Under the pieces are notes generated by a model, which ran no database searches, was not told the DNA's origin, and saw only the letters and a list, made by a program, of their open reading frames with translations. Made by a program: the position numbers and the translations under genes. From Rhizobiaceae bacterium (lineage in GTDB: Bacteria > Pseudomonadota > Alphaproteobacteria > Rhizobiales > Rhizobiaceae): a stretch of 64,000 nt of DNA. Numbering within the stretch: the first letter of the stretch is position 1; each line of letters begins with the position of its first letter. This document shows, piece after piece, positions 1 through 9,137 of this stretch. The stretch covers positions 186,001 to 250,000 of the forward strand of contig JARGOX010000002.1 of the NCBI GenBank assembly GCA_029233925.1, read 5' to 3'.

Positions 1-2086
1 ATTCTGCGCGTCCGCCAACACCGCCACCACCATAGGCCACAGCAATATCATAGCCCTCATAAGACACCCGTCCTGCTGAAGAACCGTTGAAGACGATTGT
101 ATCATCCCCGTAAAGCGGCACGACATTCATCCAGCCGATGCTCGGCATTTCTATCGTGAAACTGTCGGCGTAATGGGTGCCGGTCAGCAAAAAGCCGTCT
201 CCGGCAGCGGCAACCACCATATCAACATCCACAAGCTGATCAACGCCATAGCTGCCCTTGTCGACTGTGCCATCGGCCGAATTGTTGACTGTGCCAATTT
301 CACCAACATTGATGTTGACGACAATGCCCTCATCGAATTCACCAAGGGCACCGTCCCACCGGGAGCTGTAATCCAGGATGGAATAGACGCCAAACGTGTC
401 GGAATAATCGATGATGTCATTGCCTGAGCCCTGAAGGATATAATCGCCGCCCTTGACGGTGATCGTCTCATCGCCTGCACCGGCCAATATCTGGTCATTG
501 CCCGTGCCCAGAAGATTGATTGCAGCTGTATCGTCACCACTGGTGCCGGTGTAGTAGACACTGGGGGCGGCATAGATCAGTCCGGTGCCGGTGTGATTGG
601 CGTTCAGGTCATTCCATTCGGCCTCCGACATGTCATCAATGACAAGCCTTTGCGATGTGCTGTAATCCGTGTAATTCAAAATCGTATCATTGATGCCATT
701 GTTGTCGAGATCCTGGGAAAAGTCGACGACGAGCTCATTGAGGTCCGAGGCGTGAGTGCGCGACAGGTCAAGCACATCAACCCCCACTTCGAAATCCATG
801 ATCCGGTCTTCAAAAATGCCGTCCAGCATGAAAAAGCGGTCGGCGCCCGCACCGCCGCGCAACACATTGGCGCCATAGCTGATCTGCAACAGGTCATCGC
901 CATTGCCGCCATCGAGATAATTGTCACCGCCGATACCGTAAATTGCATCGTTGCCGTCACCACCAAAGATTTCATTGTTCTGAAAGTTGCCGTAGATGAT
1001 GTCGTTGCCGTCGCCTCCGATGACATTTTCAAGATTGACCAATACATCAACCCCGATTTGGGTCGGATTGGCACTGTCATAGGCAATACCGACATTGCGA
1101 TTGACCGGCTGGCCGTTGTCAGACAGCAATGTGTCAATGCTGACACCATTGACGCTCTGACCGCTGCGGTCGACCGCACGCATGTCAATCGTCAGATCAT
1201 TGATGGCGGTCGACGAGGTGAATTTGATCGTGTCGCTGCCATCGCCGCCATCATAAAAATCATTGCCCTGACCATTGGCGGCAATGATTGTGTCGTCGCC
1301 GTCGCCGCCGTCCACATGGTCATCGCCTGCGCCGCCCGTCAGCGTGTCATTGTCCGCGCCACCGCGCAGATCATCATCGCCCGCGCCGCCGTCAAGATTG
1401 TCATCGCCAGCACCACCGTCAAGCGTATCATTGCCTTCGTCGGTTTTCAGGATGTCATTGGCCGAACCACCTTCAAGTGTGGCATCGGCGTCACCCTGGA
1501 AAAGAATGATCTGCGATTGCGTGCTGGCCGAATCACCGGCACTGACGGGCCCGTCTTCCTTTGATCCGGTGATGATCTGCACGCCGCCGATGTCGTCACC
1601 AATCTGAATTTCAAGCTTTTCAACGGATGAAACCTGGAGGGTGGAATCACCAAAATCAAAGGTGAAATGCTGCCAGCTTTTTGCCGTCAGCAGCCATTCC
1701 TCGAAGGTCGCGATCTGATCGGTATAGAGAGCAAACTGCGCTTGCGTCATCATCAACCGCAATGTGTCACATCCACGACCGCCCTGATAAACATCATGGG
1801 ACTGGCTGCCTTCGACAAGCTCATGGACGAGGATATCACGCCCGCGCCCACCCGAGACAAAATCATTGCCCAGGCCGCCATTGAGCACGTCAGCGCCCCT
1901 GCCGCCAAGAACCACGTCATTGCCGTCACCGGCATTGACCGTATCTTTGCCGCGGCCAGCCAGAATAACGTCATTTCCGGCCCCCGTGATAATGTCATCA
2001 CCGCCCTTGCGGGAGATGACGACATGGTTTTCGTCATCGGTGTAGATCGTGTCAGCCTTCCTGCTGCCAATAATTGTGCGCGTCAT
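1..2086 (-). CDS. RTX-type calcium-binding secreted protein (3' end outside window)
   Basis: Reading the minus strand from the ATG at 2086 gives one open frame to the window edge (about 695 residues, no stop), full of glycine/aspartate nonapeptides of the GGxGxDxUx type. There are three visible blocks: residues about 25-90 (GGDDIITGAGND, AGDGNDVVLGG), about 200-275 (DEGNDTLDGGAGDDNLDGG) and about 320-390 (GGDGNDIIYG, GGAGADRF). Such repeats bind Ca2+ in a parallel beta-roll, and proteins carrying them leave the cell by type I secretion using a C-terminal signal, which is not in the window. There is no N-terminal signal peptide, as expected for type I substrates. An AAAGGG lies 9 nt before the ATG at 2086; in-frame ATGs at 2095 and 2110 are alternatives. 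No catalytic domain is visible, so the role (adhesin, surface or matrix protein) is unknown. No secretion genes are nearby. Confidence 0.88.
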   Translation of the reverse strand, partial: MTRTIIGSRKADTIYTDDENHVVISRKGGDDIITGAGNDVILAGRGKDTVNAGDGNDVVLGGRGADVLNGGLGNDFVSGGRGRDILVHELVEGSQSHDVYQGGRGCDTLRLMMTQAQFALYTDQIATFEEWLLTAKSWQHFTFDFGDSTLQVSSVEKLEIQIGDDIGGVQIITGSKEDGPVSAGDSASTQSQIILFQGDADATLEGGSANDILKTDEGNDTLDGGAGDDNLDGGAGDDDLRGGADNDTLTGGAGDDHVDGGDGDDTIIAANGQGNDFYDGGDGSDTIKFTSSTAINDLTIDMRAVDRSGQSVNGVSIDTLLSDNGQPVNRNVGIAYDSANPTQIGVDVLVNLENVIGGDGNDIIYGNFQNNEIFGGDGNDAIYGIGGDNYLDGGNGDDLLQISYGANVLRGGAGADRFFMLDGIFEDRIMDFEVGVDVLDLSRTHASDLNELVVDFSQDLDNNGINDTILNYTDYSTSQRLVIDDMSEAEWNDLNANHTGTGLIYAAPSVYYTGTSGDDTAAINLLGTGNDQILAGAGDETITVKGGDYILQGSGNDIIDYSDTFGVYSILDYSSRWDGALGEFDEGIVVNINVGEIGTVNNSADGTVDKGSYGVDQLVDVDMVVAAAGDGFLLTGTHYADSFTIEMPSIGWMNVVPLYGDDTIVFNGSSAGRVSYEGYDIAVAYGGGGVGGRAE

Positions 2087-2326
2087 GGTGCCCATCCCTT
2101 TGTTGAACATGCTGAAATCAGGACAGGGCCCACCGATTGAAACCGGGCCGACAACCTTTTTCAGCCATTTCATCCATCGCTTGCCGCAGTACACAGCCAG
2201 CGCTCTCGGTCTGCCGCCACAGAGATCAGTGCCGGTCCGATCAATCGCAGGTTGGAGCAGCCAGCGTGAATGTATCGTGATTGCCCTGTGAACAGGTCCG
2301 CGTGGAACGAAGGTCAGCCGGAATGG

Positions 2327-3334
2327 CTACTGGATGCTGCGGCAGGATGTTCTGACTGTCAGGCTTGGCGCAACGCGCACCAGACGTGGACCATAATCCA
2401 CCTCCCCGCCGATCCGTGCCAGCAGCAGTTCGGCGGCCTTAATGCTGATTGAAGTGATATCCTGGGTCAGTGCCGTGATGCCGGGTTGCCAGCCTTCGGC
2501 CGGATGGAAGCCATCAAAACTGATAACGGAGACATCGTCAGGAACCTTCAAACCCATATTCTGCAGACCGGCCATGGTACCGAGCAATTGTGCAATATTG
2601 ATGCAGGCTATGGCCGTCGGCGGTGTTGGCAGAGTCATGAGTTGTTGCACCGCTGCAAAGGCGTGCTCGCGCCGGAAGACCGGACGGCGCACCAGATCAT
2701 CGCGCACCGGCAGACCAGCCACGGCCATGGTCTCGCGAAAGCCCGCATAACGCTCGTCCGACGACGAGATGCCGGGACGGCCGACCAGGAAGGCTATCTC
2801 CTTGTGACCAAGCTTGAGCAGGTAGCGCGTGATGAGCTGCGCGCCCAGTTGGTTGTCATCGGTCACCGCATCAAAACGGGCATTTTCTACGATGCGATCC
2901 ACCAGAACGGTGGGTGTATGCACGGCCTCTGCCAGGCGTTCCGCATAGGCTTCGCCATGGGTCGTCGGGGCGATGACCATGCCGGCGACGCGGTGTGAAC
3001 TGAACAGTTCAATCTCGCGAAACTCCCGCTCCGGGTCATCATCATTGCTGGCAAACAGCATATTGTAACCAACATCCGAAAGCGCTCTTTGCATGGCCTT
3101 GGCCAGATGCGCCGCCCAGGGCGTGGCAATATCGGGCACAATGAGGCCGATGGTCTTGGAAACCCCCATGCGCAGATTGCGGGCGATCGGATCGGCATGA
3201 TAGCCCGCAATCTTCACGGCATCCCAGACGCGTTGCTGCAGCGCCTTGCTGACCGGTGCCGTGCCGTTGATCGTGGCCGACACCGTGGTAATCGATACGT
3301 TGGCGATACGCGCCACGTCCTTGATCGTTGCCAA
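2327..3334 (-). CDS. LacI/GalR-family transcriptional regulator
   Basis: DNA-binding repressor-type regulator of 335 residues, the usual LacI length. The N-terminal helix-turn-helix and hinge reads ATIKDVARIANVSITTVSA, followed by a periplasmic-binding-protein-like effector domain (about 60-330; ...KTIGLIVPDIATPWAAHLAKAM...). I place the start at a TTG at 3334: the frame is open to a further TTG at 3352, but an AGGGA lies 7 nt before 3334, and this start gives the family's normal beginning (M-A-T-I-K-D-V). It is divergent from the peptide-type ABC importer beginning at 3605. Two related palindromic sites lie between them (3375-3387, 3558-3570), so it probably controls that operon and itself. 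The effector is unknown; most LacI regulators bind sugars, which is unusual next to a peptide-type importer. Confidence 0.93.
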   Translation of the reverse strand: MATIKDVARIANVSITTVSATINGTAPVSKALQQRVWDAVKIAGYHADPIARNLRMGVSKTIGLIVPDIATPWAAHLAKAMQRALSDVGYNMLFASNDDDPEREFREIELFSSHRVAGMVIAPTTHGEAYAERLAEAVHTPTVLVDRIVENARFDAVTDDNQLGAQLITRYLLKLGHKEIAFLVGRPGISSSDERYAGFRETMAVAGLPVRDDLVRRPVFRREHAFAAVQQLMTLPTPPTAIACINIAQLLGTMAGLQNMGLKVPDDVSVISFDGFHPAEGWQPGITALTQDITSISIKAAELLLARIGGEVDYGPRLVRVAPSLTVRTSCRSIQ

Positions 3335-3374
3335 AAATATTATCCCTTTCAATCCACAGGACGCAGACTACGCA

Positions 3375-3387
3375 AAACGTTACGTGA
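3375..3387. promoter_or_regulatory. Candidate LacI operator O2
   Basis: AAACGTTACGTGA, 41 nt upstream of the lacI-type start at 3334. It matches the reverse complement of the perfect palindrome at 3558-3570 in its first 11 bases. This is consistent with autoregulation by the adjacent LacI-type protein. The assignment is inferred from symmetry and position only. Confidence 0.5.
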
Positions 3388-3557
3388 ATGCCACAAATTG
3401 TTGGCCTCTAGCAAGAAGCCAGCAGTTGGAAAGCAATTTTCTTTGGCCTGATGTCCCGCAGCACCTTGCCGTTTGGAAATAATTTGTCTAAACACAAATC
3501 GTTTCGTGCTTTAGAGAACCATGCGCTTGCAGCAAGCTGAAGAACATGGAATTCATG

Positions 3558-3570
3558 AAACGTAACGTTT
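3558..3570. promoter_or_regulatory. Candidate LacI operator O1 (perfect palindrome)
   Basis: AAACGTAACGTTT is a perfect 13-bp palindrome with a single central base, 34 nt upstream of the binding-protein start at 3605. Position and symmetry fit a LacI-family operator. A near copy is at 3375-3387, and related sequences sit before the other two peptide-type binding-protein genes (24969-24977 and 28557-28569). Confidence 0.6.
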
Positions 3571-3604
3571 TGTGCCGTCATGGAACGGCTGGGAGGAGAT
3601 TATT

Positions 3605-5188
3605 ATGGGACGACTCAAGTCACTGGTGACAGCAGCTGTGGCAGGCGCCTTGCTGACCGCCGGAATGCCGGGCGCTTTTGCCGAGGGAACTTTACGTCTG
3701 CGGTTGAATGGCGACATCAACACGATGGACCCGATCGCCACGACGAATTTCACCATCCGCAACGCAGCATACCTGATGTATGACACGTTGTTTGCACTGG
3801 ATTCCAACTATGAAGCACAGCCGCAAATGGCCGAAGGCTTCACATTGTCGGATGACCAGCTGACCTATACGATCACGTTGCGCGACGGGCTGAAATTCCA
3901 CGATGGCAGCCAGGTCACGGCTGGTGACGCCGTTGCGTCACTGCAACGCTGGGGCAAGGCCGACGGGCTGGGCAAGACGCTTTTTTCAAAAATGGAATCC
4001 ATTTCAGCGCCCGATGACAAGACGATTGTGCTGCAGATGAAGGAGCCCTGGGGGCAAGTCATCTCAGCCATCGGCAAGATTTCCTCCAATGTTCCGGTGA
4101 TCATGCCGGCCAATATGGCTGCCAATGACCCCACAGACCCGGTCGTGACACCCATCGGCTCAGGGCCCTATCGTCTTTTGCCGGATGAATGGGTGCCGGG
4201 GAGCATCGCCGCCTTCGAAAAATTCGAGGCCTATCAACCACGTTCCGAACCCGCAGACATGGCAGCCGGTGGCAAGGTGGCGCATTTTGACCGGGTGGAA
4301 CTCATCTATATTCCGGACACAGCAACTGCGGTGGACGCACTGATTGGCGGCGAGATCGACTGGATCGAGGAAGTGCCAGCCGACATGCTCGCCTTCTTCG
4401 ACGGGGTGGATAGCGCCAAGCCCATCGCAGCGCGACAGTCCGGCAATTCCATGCAACTGGTCGTCAATCATCTCAACCCGCCCTTCGACAACCCGAAGAT
4501 CCGCAAGGCCCTTCAGTGGTCGCTGGAGCAGACACCCTTCCTGCAGGCCGCCTACGGCAATTCAACGGAACGCTATCTTGAATGCGCTGCGGTGTTTTTC
4601 TGCGACACACCCTATGCAACGGATGCCAATACGCAAGCTGTCCTGACACGCGATATCGCCAAGGCCAAGGCGCTGCTTGAAGAGGGCGGCTATGATGGAA
4701 CGCCGGTTCTGTTGATGCATGTGACGGATATTCCTGCTCATGACGCCTATTATTCGGTGCTCAAACCCATGCTTGAGGAAGCCGGATTTGTCGTCGAAGA
4801 GCAGATCACCGATTGGGCAACCGTTGCCACCCGCCGCGCCAGCAAGGAACCTGTGGCCGATGGCGGCTGGAACCTGTTCTTCACCGGCTGGGGATTTGTC
4901 GACCAATCCAATCCGATGACCAATGTCTATGTGGCCGGTGCCTGTGGAGACGGCTGGTTCGGCTGGGCTTGCTCCGAAGAGCTTCAGGAACTGCGCAAGA
5001 AATTCGCCGACGAGATGGACCCGAAGGTGAAAAGGCAACTCGCCGAACAGATGCAGATCGCAACCCATGATCTGGTGAGTTATGTTCCTATGGGGCAGGC
5101 CTTTCCCTCGCAGGGCATTGCAACGAACCTGAAGGGATTTATCCAGAGCCCCGTGCCCTTCTTCTGGGAAGTGCAACGCACCGAATAG
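3605..5188 (+). CDS. ABC transporter substrate-binding protein, family 5 (peptide/nickel type)
   Basis: Periplasmic solute receptor of a Dpp/Opp-type importer, 527 residues, typical of SBP family 5. The signal peptide is residues 1-26 (MGRLKSLVTAA...AFA, cut before EGTLRL). The mature protein carries the family features: an N-terminal LRNGD-like strand, TYTITLRDGLKFHDGSQVTA (the SBP_bac_5 signature region, about 75-95) and VTPIGSGPYRL near 180. The frame extends upstream, but a strong GGGAGGAGA at 3591-3599 fixes the ATG at 3605. It is first gene of a five-gene transport operon with an alpha/beta hydrolase at the end. The substrate is not evident; family members bind peptides, opines, sugars or metal chelates. 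It is clearly related to the binding protein at 28648. Confidence 0.95.
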   Translation: MGRLKSLVTAAVAGALLTAGMPGAFAEGTLRLRLNGDINTMDPIATTNFTIRNAAYLMYDTLFALDSNYEAQPQMAEGFTLSDDQLTYTITLRDGLKFHDGSQVTAGDAVASLQRWGKADGLGKTLFSKMESISAPDDKTIVLQMKEPWGQVISAIGKISSNVPVIMPANMAANDPTDPVVTPIGSGPYRLLPDEWVPGSIAAFEKFEAYQPRSEPADMAAGGKVAHFDRVELIYIPDTATAVDALIGGEIDWIEEVPADMLAFFDGVDSAKPIAARQSGNSMQLVVNHLNPPFDNPKIRKALQWSLEQTPFLQAAYGNSTERYLECAAVFFCDTPYATDANTQAVLTRDIAKAKALLEEGGYDGTPVLLMHVTDIPAHDAYYSVLKPMLEEAGFVVEEQITDWATVATRRASKEPVADGGWNLFFTGWGFVDQSNPMTNVYVAGACGDGWFGWACSEELQELRKKFADEMDPKVKRQLAEQMQIATHDLVSYVPMGQAFPSQGIATNLKGFIQSPVPFFWEVQRTE

Positions 5189-5245
5189 TCAATTGAATTC
5201 AGCTCCGCCCGGCCCGGTCGGGCGGACCTGAAGCGTGAGGTTTGC

Positions 5246-6187
5246 ATGCTCCTTTATATTCTCGGCCGATTGCTGGCAGCGATACCCATTTTCGTGCTGG
5301 TGGCCATTTTCATTTTCTCGCTGGCACATCTGACCCCCGGAGACCCGGCGGTGCTGCTGGCTGGCGACAATGCCAATCCGCAGCAGGTGGAAAAGATCCG
5401 CGAGCGTCTGCATCTTGATAAACCCCTGGTCGTGCAATTCGGCATCTGGGCAGGCAATGCCCTGCGGCTTGATCTGGGTGATTCCGTCTATTCCAATCAG
5501 CCGGTGACAAAACTGATTGCCCAGAGAATTGAACCCACGATGGTTCTGGCCATCGTGACATTGATCATCACCGTCGCCATTGCGGTGCCGCTCGGCGTGA
5601 TCGCGGCCTGGCGCGCCAATGGTCTGATAGACCGCGCCATCATGGCTTTTGCCGTGTTCGGCTTTTCGGTGCCTGTCTTCGTGATCGGCTACCTGCTGGT
5701 CTATTATTTCGCAGTGAAGCTGAAGTGGTTTCCCGTGCAGGGCTACAAGCCGCTGAAAGACGGCGTGCTTGCAACATTGCATTCGGTAACGCTGCCATCC
5801 ATTGCCCTGTCTCTGGTTTTTGCCGCCCTGATCGCCAGGGTGACACGCGCCGCCATGCTGGAAGCGCTGAACGAGAATTTCACCCGCACGGCACGCGCCA
5901 AGGGTCTGGGGTCATTGCGCATATTGGTTGTGCATGCGCTCAAATATGCCGGTGTTCCCGTCATAACCGTGATCGGCATCGGCTTTGCCACGCTGGTCGG
6001 CGGTGTGGTGGTGACCGAATCGGTATTCAACATACCCGGCATCGGACGTTTGACCGTCGATGCCATCACCCGGCGGGACTATCCGGTGGTTCAGGGGGTT
6101 ATTCTGTTTTTCTCGGCTCTGCTCATCCTGATCAATCTTCTCGTCGATCTGAGCTATGTGCTGTTCGATCCGCGCGTGAAAGGCTAG
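5246..6187 (+). CDS. ABC transporter permease, DppB type
   Basis: Inner-membrane permease of 313 residues. The first membrane segment is residues 9-29, followed by the LTPGDPAVLLAG motif typical of DppB/OppB N-termini. About six hydrophobic segments are visible. The cytoplasmic EAA-type loop that contacts the ATPase reads EALNENFTRTARAKGL (about 205-225). The ATG at 5246 is preceded by GTGAGG. It lies 57 nt after the binding protein and 3 nt before the partner permease, so co-translation is likely. It is closely similar in layout to the permease at 30443-31420. Confidence 0.95.
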   Translation: MLLYILGRLLAAIPIFVLVAIFIFSLAHLTPGDPAVLLAGDNANPQQVEKIRERLHLDKPLVVQFGIWAGNALRLDLGDSVYSNQPVTKLIAQRIEPTMVLAIVTLIITVAIAVPLGVIAAWRANGLIDRAIMAFAVFGFSVPVFVIGYLLVYYFAVKLKWFPVQGYKPLKDGVLATLHSVTLPSIALSLVFAALIARVTRAAMLEALNENFTRTARAKGLGSLRILVVHALKYAGVPVITVIGIGFATLVGGVVVTESVFNIPGIGRLTVDAITRRDYPVVQGVILFFSALLILINLLVDLSYVLFDPRVKG

Positions 6188-6190
6188 CCG

Positions 6191-7078
6191 ATGTCCACAA
6201 CGCACACACAGGCGACCAATGCGCCGCAAAGACGGTTCACGCTGCGTGACCTGCCCGGCTGGTTTGCACGCGATCCACTGACCGCAATCTGTCTTTTCAT
6301 CCTGCTCTCGCTGCTGCTTGTAGCCATCGCCGCGCCGCTGATTGCCGGGGACCCCATCAAGATCAATCCGGCTGAACGGCTGAGCGGTTCAACACCGGAG
6401 ACCCTGTGGGGCCGTGACCATCTGGGCCGCGATGTTTTTGCCCGTGCCGTCTATGGAACGCGTACCTCGATGTTCGTCGGCTTTTCGGTTGCCGGATTGA
6501 CAACCGTGTTGGGTGTCGCCATCGGCATCTATGCGGGCATGTCATCCATCGGTGGCGCCATCATCATGCGTTTGAATGACGCCATGATGGCCATTCCCGC
6601 CATCCTGCTGGCCATTGCCTTTGCCTCGCTGATGAATGCCGGTGTGCTGACTGTCATCATCGCCATCACGATTCCTGAAATTCCACGCATGGTGCGGCTG
6701 GTGCGATCCGTGGTGCTGGGTGTGCGCGAGCAACCCTATGTGCGGGCGGCCACATCTATCGGGACGTCCGGCCTGGCCATGGTCTGGCGGCATATTCTGC
6801 CCAATACACTGGGGCCGGTTCTGGTGCAGGCGACCTATGCCTGTGCCTCGGCCATCATTGCATCAGCGGTTCTCAGTTTTCTCGGCGTCGGCACATCGCC
6901 GGAAGTGCCCAGTTGGGGTGGCATGATGGCCGATGCCCGCGCCTATTTTCGTATTCATCCCGAATTGATGGCCTATCCGGGCGCCCTGCTCTCAGTGATG
7001 GTTCTGGCGGTGAACATTCTCGGCGACCGGCTGAGCGACGCGCTTGATCCGCGCAAGACGCGCAGGGGAACCCTATGA
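6191..7078 (+). CDS. ABC transporter permease, DppC type
   Basis: Second inner-membrane subunit of the importer, 295 residues. It has the OppC_N-type beginning (WFARDPLTAICLFILLSLLL), the conserved GRDHLGRDVFARAVYGTRTS stretch (about 73-92), and the coupling loop REQPYVRAATSIGTSGL before LPNTLGPVLVQ. It starts 3 nt after the DppB-type gene. The stop overlaps the ATG of the following ATPase by 4 nt, a usual sign of translational coupling. Confidence 0.95.
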   Translation: MSTTHTQATNAPQRRFTLRDLPGWFARDPLTAICLFILLSLLLVAIAAPLIAGDPIKINPAERLSGSTPETLWGRDHLGRDVFARAVYGTRTSMFVGFSVAGLTTVLGVAIGIYAGMSSIGGAIIMRLNDAMMAIPAILLAIAFASLMNAGVLTVIIAITIPEIPRMVRLVRSVVLGVREQPYVRAATSIGTSGLAMVWRHILPNTLGPVLVQATYACASAIIASAVLSFLGVGTSPEVPSWGGMMADARAYFRIHPELMAYPGALLSVMVLAVNILGDRLSDALDPRKTRRGTL

Positions 7079-8121
7079 CCTTCATGGACGAAAAAGCCGA
7101 AGACCGGCAGAGCATTCTCACCGTCAGCAATCTCAGCCTCGAGTTTGCAGACGGCGACAATGTGGTTCGCGCTCTGGATGACATATCCTTTGAAGTGCGC
7201 AAGGGAGAAATTCTCAGCCTTGTCGGCGAATCGGGCTGCGGCAAGAGCGTCACTGCCATGACCATCATGGGCCTTTTGCCGCGCCACGGCGCGCGCATTT
7301 CTTCAGGCTCCATCCGGCTGGGTGAGCAGGAATTGCTGGGTGCCAGCGAGGGGACGATGCGACACGTGCGCGGCAATCGCATCGGCATGATTTTTCAAGA
7401 TCCCATGACGTCGCTCAATCCGGTGCACACGATCGGCATGCAGATTGGCGAAGTGGTGCGCAAACATCGCGGCTGCAACCGCAGCCAGGCACGCGCGCGG
7501 ACACTGGAAATGCTGGATCTGGTGCGTATTCCCGCTGCCCACAACAGGCTTGGCGCCTATCCGCATGAATTGTCGGGTGGCATGCGCCAGCGGGTGATGA
7601 TCGCCATGGCGCTTGCCTGCGATCCGGAACTGCTGATCGCTGACGAGCCGACAACGGCGCTGGATGTGACCGTCCAGGCGCAGGTTCTCGACCTGATTGC
7701 AGACCTGCGCAAGGATCTGGCCATGAGCGTCATTCTGATTACCCATGATCTGGGCGTCGTGGCCAATGCGGCCGACCGGATGATGGTCATGTATGCCGGG
7801 CGGATTGTCGAAGAGGCTCCGGTGGAAAAGCTCTTTGCCCGGCCATCCCATGGCTATACGGCCGGTCTGCTTCAATCGCTGCCCGGAGCGCAAACCGGTC
7901 ACCGCAGCGTGCTCAACGAAATCCCGGGTTCGGTGCCGCGCCTCGACAAGCCGGTAGCCGGTTGTGTCTATGCGCCACGCTGCAGTTTTGCCACCGGTGC
8001 CTGTGAGGCCCCCCTGCCGCCGGCGCAACTGATCGAACCGCAACACACATCCCGCTGCATTCATCCGGAGAGGGTCTATGAGGGTATCCGCAACACGGAG
8101 ATCGTGAGCGCATGGGCATGA
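7075..8121 (+). CDS. ABC transporter ATPase, DppD/OppD type
   Basis: Cytoplasmic ATPase subunit, 348 residues. Walker A is GESGCGKS (51-58), the signature is LSGGMRQ (166-172), Walker B is LLIADEP (about 187-192) and the H-loop is ITHDLGVV (His224). The C-terminal oligopeptide-transporter extension carries the cysteine pattern [15 protein letters not shown], which in the OppD/DppD family holds a small Fe-S or structural cluster. The start ATG overlaps the previous stop by 4 nt. All catalytic motifs are intact. Confidence 0.95.
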   Translation: MTFMDEKAEDRQSILTVSNLSLEFADGDNVVRALDDISFEVRKGEILSLVGESGCGKSVTAMTIMGLLPRHGARISSGSIRLGEQELLGASEGTMRHVRGNRIGMIFQDPMTSLNPVHTIGMQIGEVVRKHRGCNRSQARARTLEMLDLVRIPAAHNRLGAYPHELSGGMRQRVMIAMALACDPELLIADEPTTALDVTVQAQVLDLIADLRKDLAMSVILITHDLGVVANAADRMMVMYAGRIVEEAPVEKLFARPSHGYTAGLLQSLPGAQTGHRSVLNEIPGSVPRLDKPVAGCVYAPRCSFATGACEAPLPPAQLIEPQHTSRCIHPERVYEGIRNTEIVSAWA

Positions 8122-9137
8122 AACCAAAACAGCATCTGCTGCTCGACAAGCTCAGCAAGGCCTATCCACTGGGCCGCAAAAGACCCGGTGCGCCGAAGCG
8201 GTTCCTGCAGGCGGTGGATCAGGTGTCGCTGGAGGTGGCACAGGGCGAAACGCTGGGTCTGGTCGGAGAGAGCGGTTGCGGAAAATCATCGCTGGCGCGG
8301 CTGATCCTGCAATTGGAAAAGCCCACATCGGGAACCATGGCACTGGACGGCATCGACCTGTCGACATTGCGACCAAAGGAACTGAAGGCGGCCCGCCAAC
8401 GGTTTCAGATGATCTTTCAAGATCCCTATGCATCCCTCAATCCGCGCATGAAGGCGCGGGCCATCATCGCCGAGGCGCTCATCAACTACCGCATGGGCAA
8501 TGCGTCCGAGATCCGCCAGCGCGTCGAGGAACTGGCGCAGCAGGTTGGTCTGAGCCCTTTCCACCTGGATCGCTTCCCCCACGAACTTTCCGGGGGCCAG
8601 TGCCAGCGCATCGGCATAGCGCGCGCCATCGCGCTCAGCCCCGAACTGATCGTCGCAGATGAACCCGTATCGGCACTTGATGTCTCTATCCAGGCACAAA
8701 TCCTCAATCTGATCGTGCGCCTGCAAGCGCAAATGGGTCTGACGCTCATCTTCATCTCACACGATCTGTCAGTCGTCTCGCATGTCGCGGACCGGGTGGC
8801 GGTGATGTATCTGGGCCGCATTGTCGAATTGGGACAGACCCGACAATTGTTCGATCGGCCCGCCCATCCCTATACGTCAACCCTGCTGTCGGCGGTGCCC
8901 CGCCCGACGCCTGCTGGCCGGCACAGGCGTTCCGAGGTGACCGGCGAATTGCCCAGTCCCATTGATCCGCCCTCCGGCTGCCATTTTCGCACGCGCTGCA
9001 GCCATGCGGATGCGCGTTGCACGCAGGAGGTTCCTGCCTTGCGTGTCATCAATGGCGCCCAGCAGGCCGCCTGCCATCACGCGGAACGAATTCTTGCAAC
9101 CCTCCACCAGAATAATATCGAGATCGACAATGCCTGA
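8112..9137 (+). CDS. ABC transporter ATPase, DppF/OppF type
   Basis: Second ATPase of the importer, 341 residues. Walker A is GESGCGKS (52-59), Walker B is LIVADEP (about 179-185), and the H-loop is ISHDLSVV. The C-terminal cysteine motif is CHFRTRCSHADARC. The signature reads LSGGQCQR: a cysteine where most members have Arg (LSGGQRQR). The start overlaps the end of the first ATPase by 10 nt; an ATG two codons later (8118) is an alternative. The usual OppF beginning, KAYPLGRKR...RFLQAVDQVSL, is present. Confidence 0.94.
   Translation: MGMKPKQHLLLDKLSKAYPLGRKRPGAPKRFLQAVDQVSLEVAQGETLGLVGESGCGKSSLARLILQLEKPTSGTMALDGIDLSTLRPKELKAARQRFQMIFQDPYASLNPRMKARAIIAEALINYRMGNASEIRQRVEELAQQVGLSPFHLDRFPHELSGGQCQRIGIARAIALSPELIVADEPVSALDVSIQAQILNLIVRLQAQMGLTLIFISHDLSVVSHVADRVAVMYLGRIVELGQTRQLFDRPAHPYTSTLLSAVPRPTPAGRHRRSEVTGELPSPIDPPSGCHFRTRCSHADARCTQEVPALRVINGAQQAACHHAERILATLHQNNIEIDNA

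Noticed and set aside
593-1564. 323-codon plus-strand frame and several shorter ones across 173-2291
   Set aside because: They are antisense to the RTX frame, whose glycine/aspartate codons leave the opposite strand free of stops; the translations are low-complexity Ile/Val/Ala-rich with no domain.
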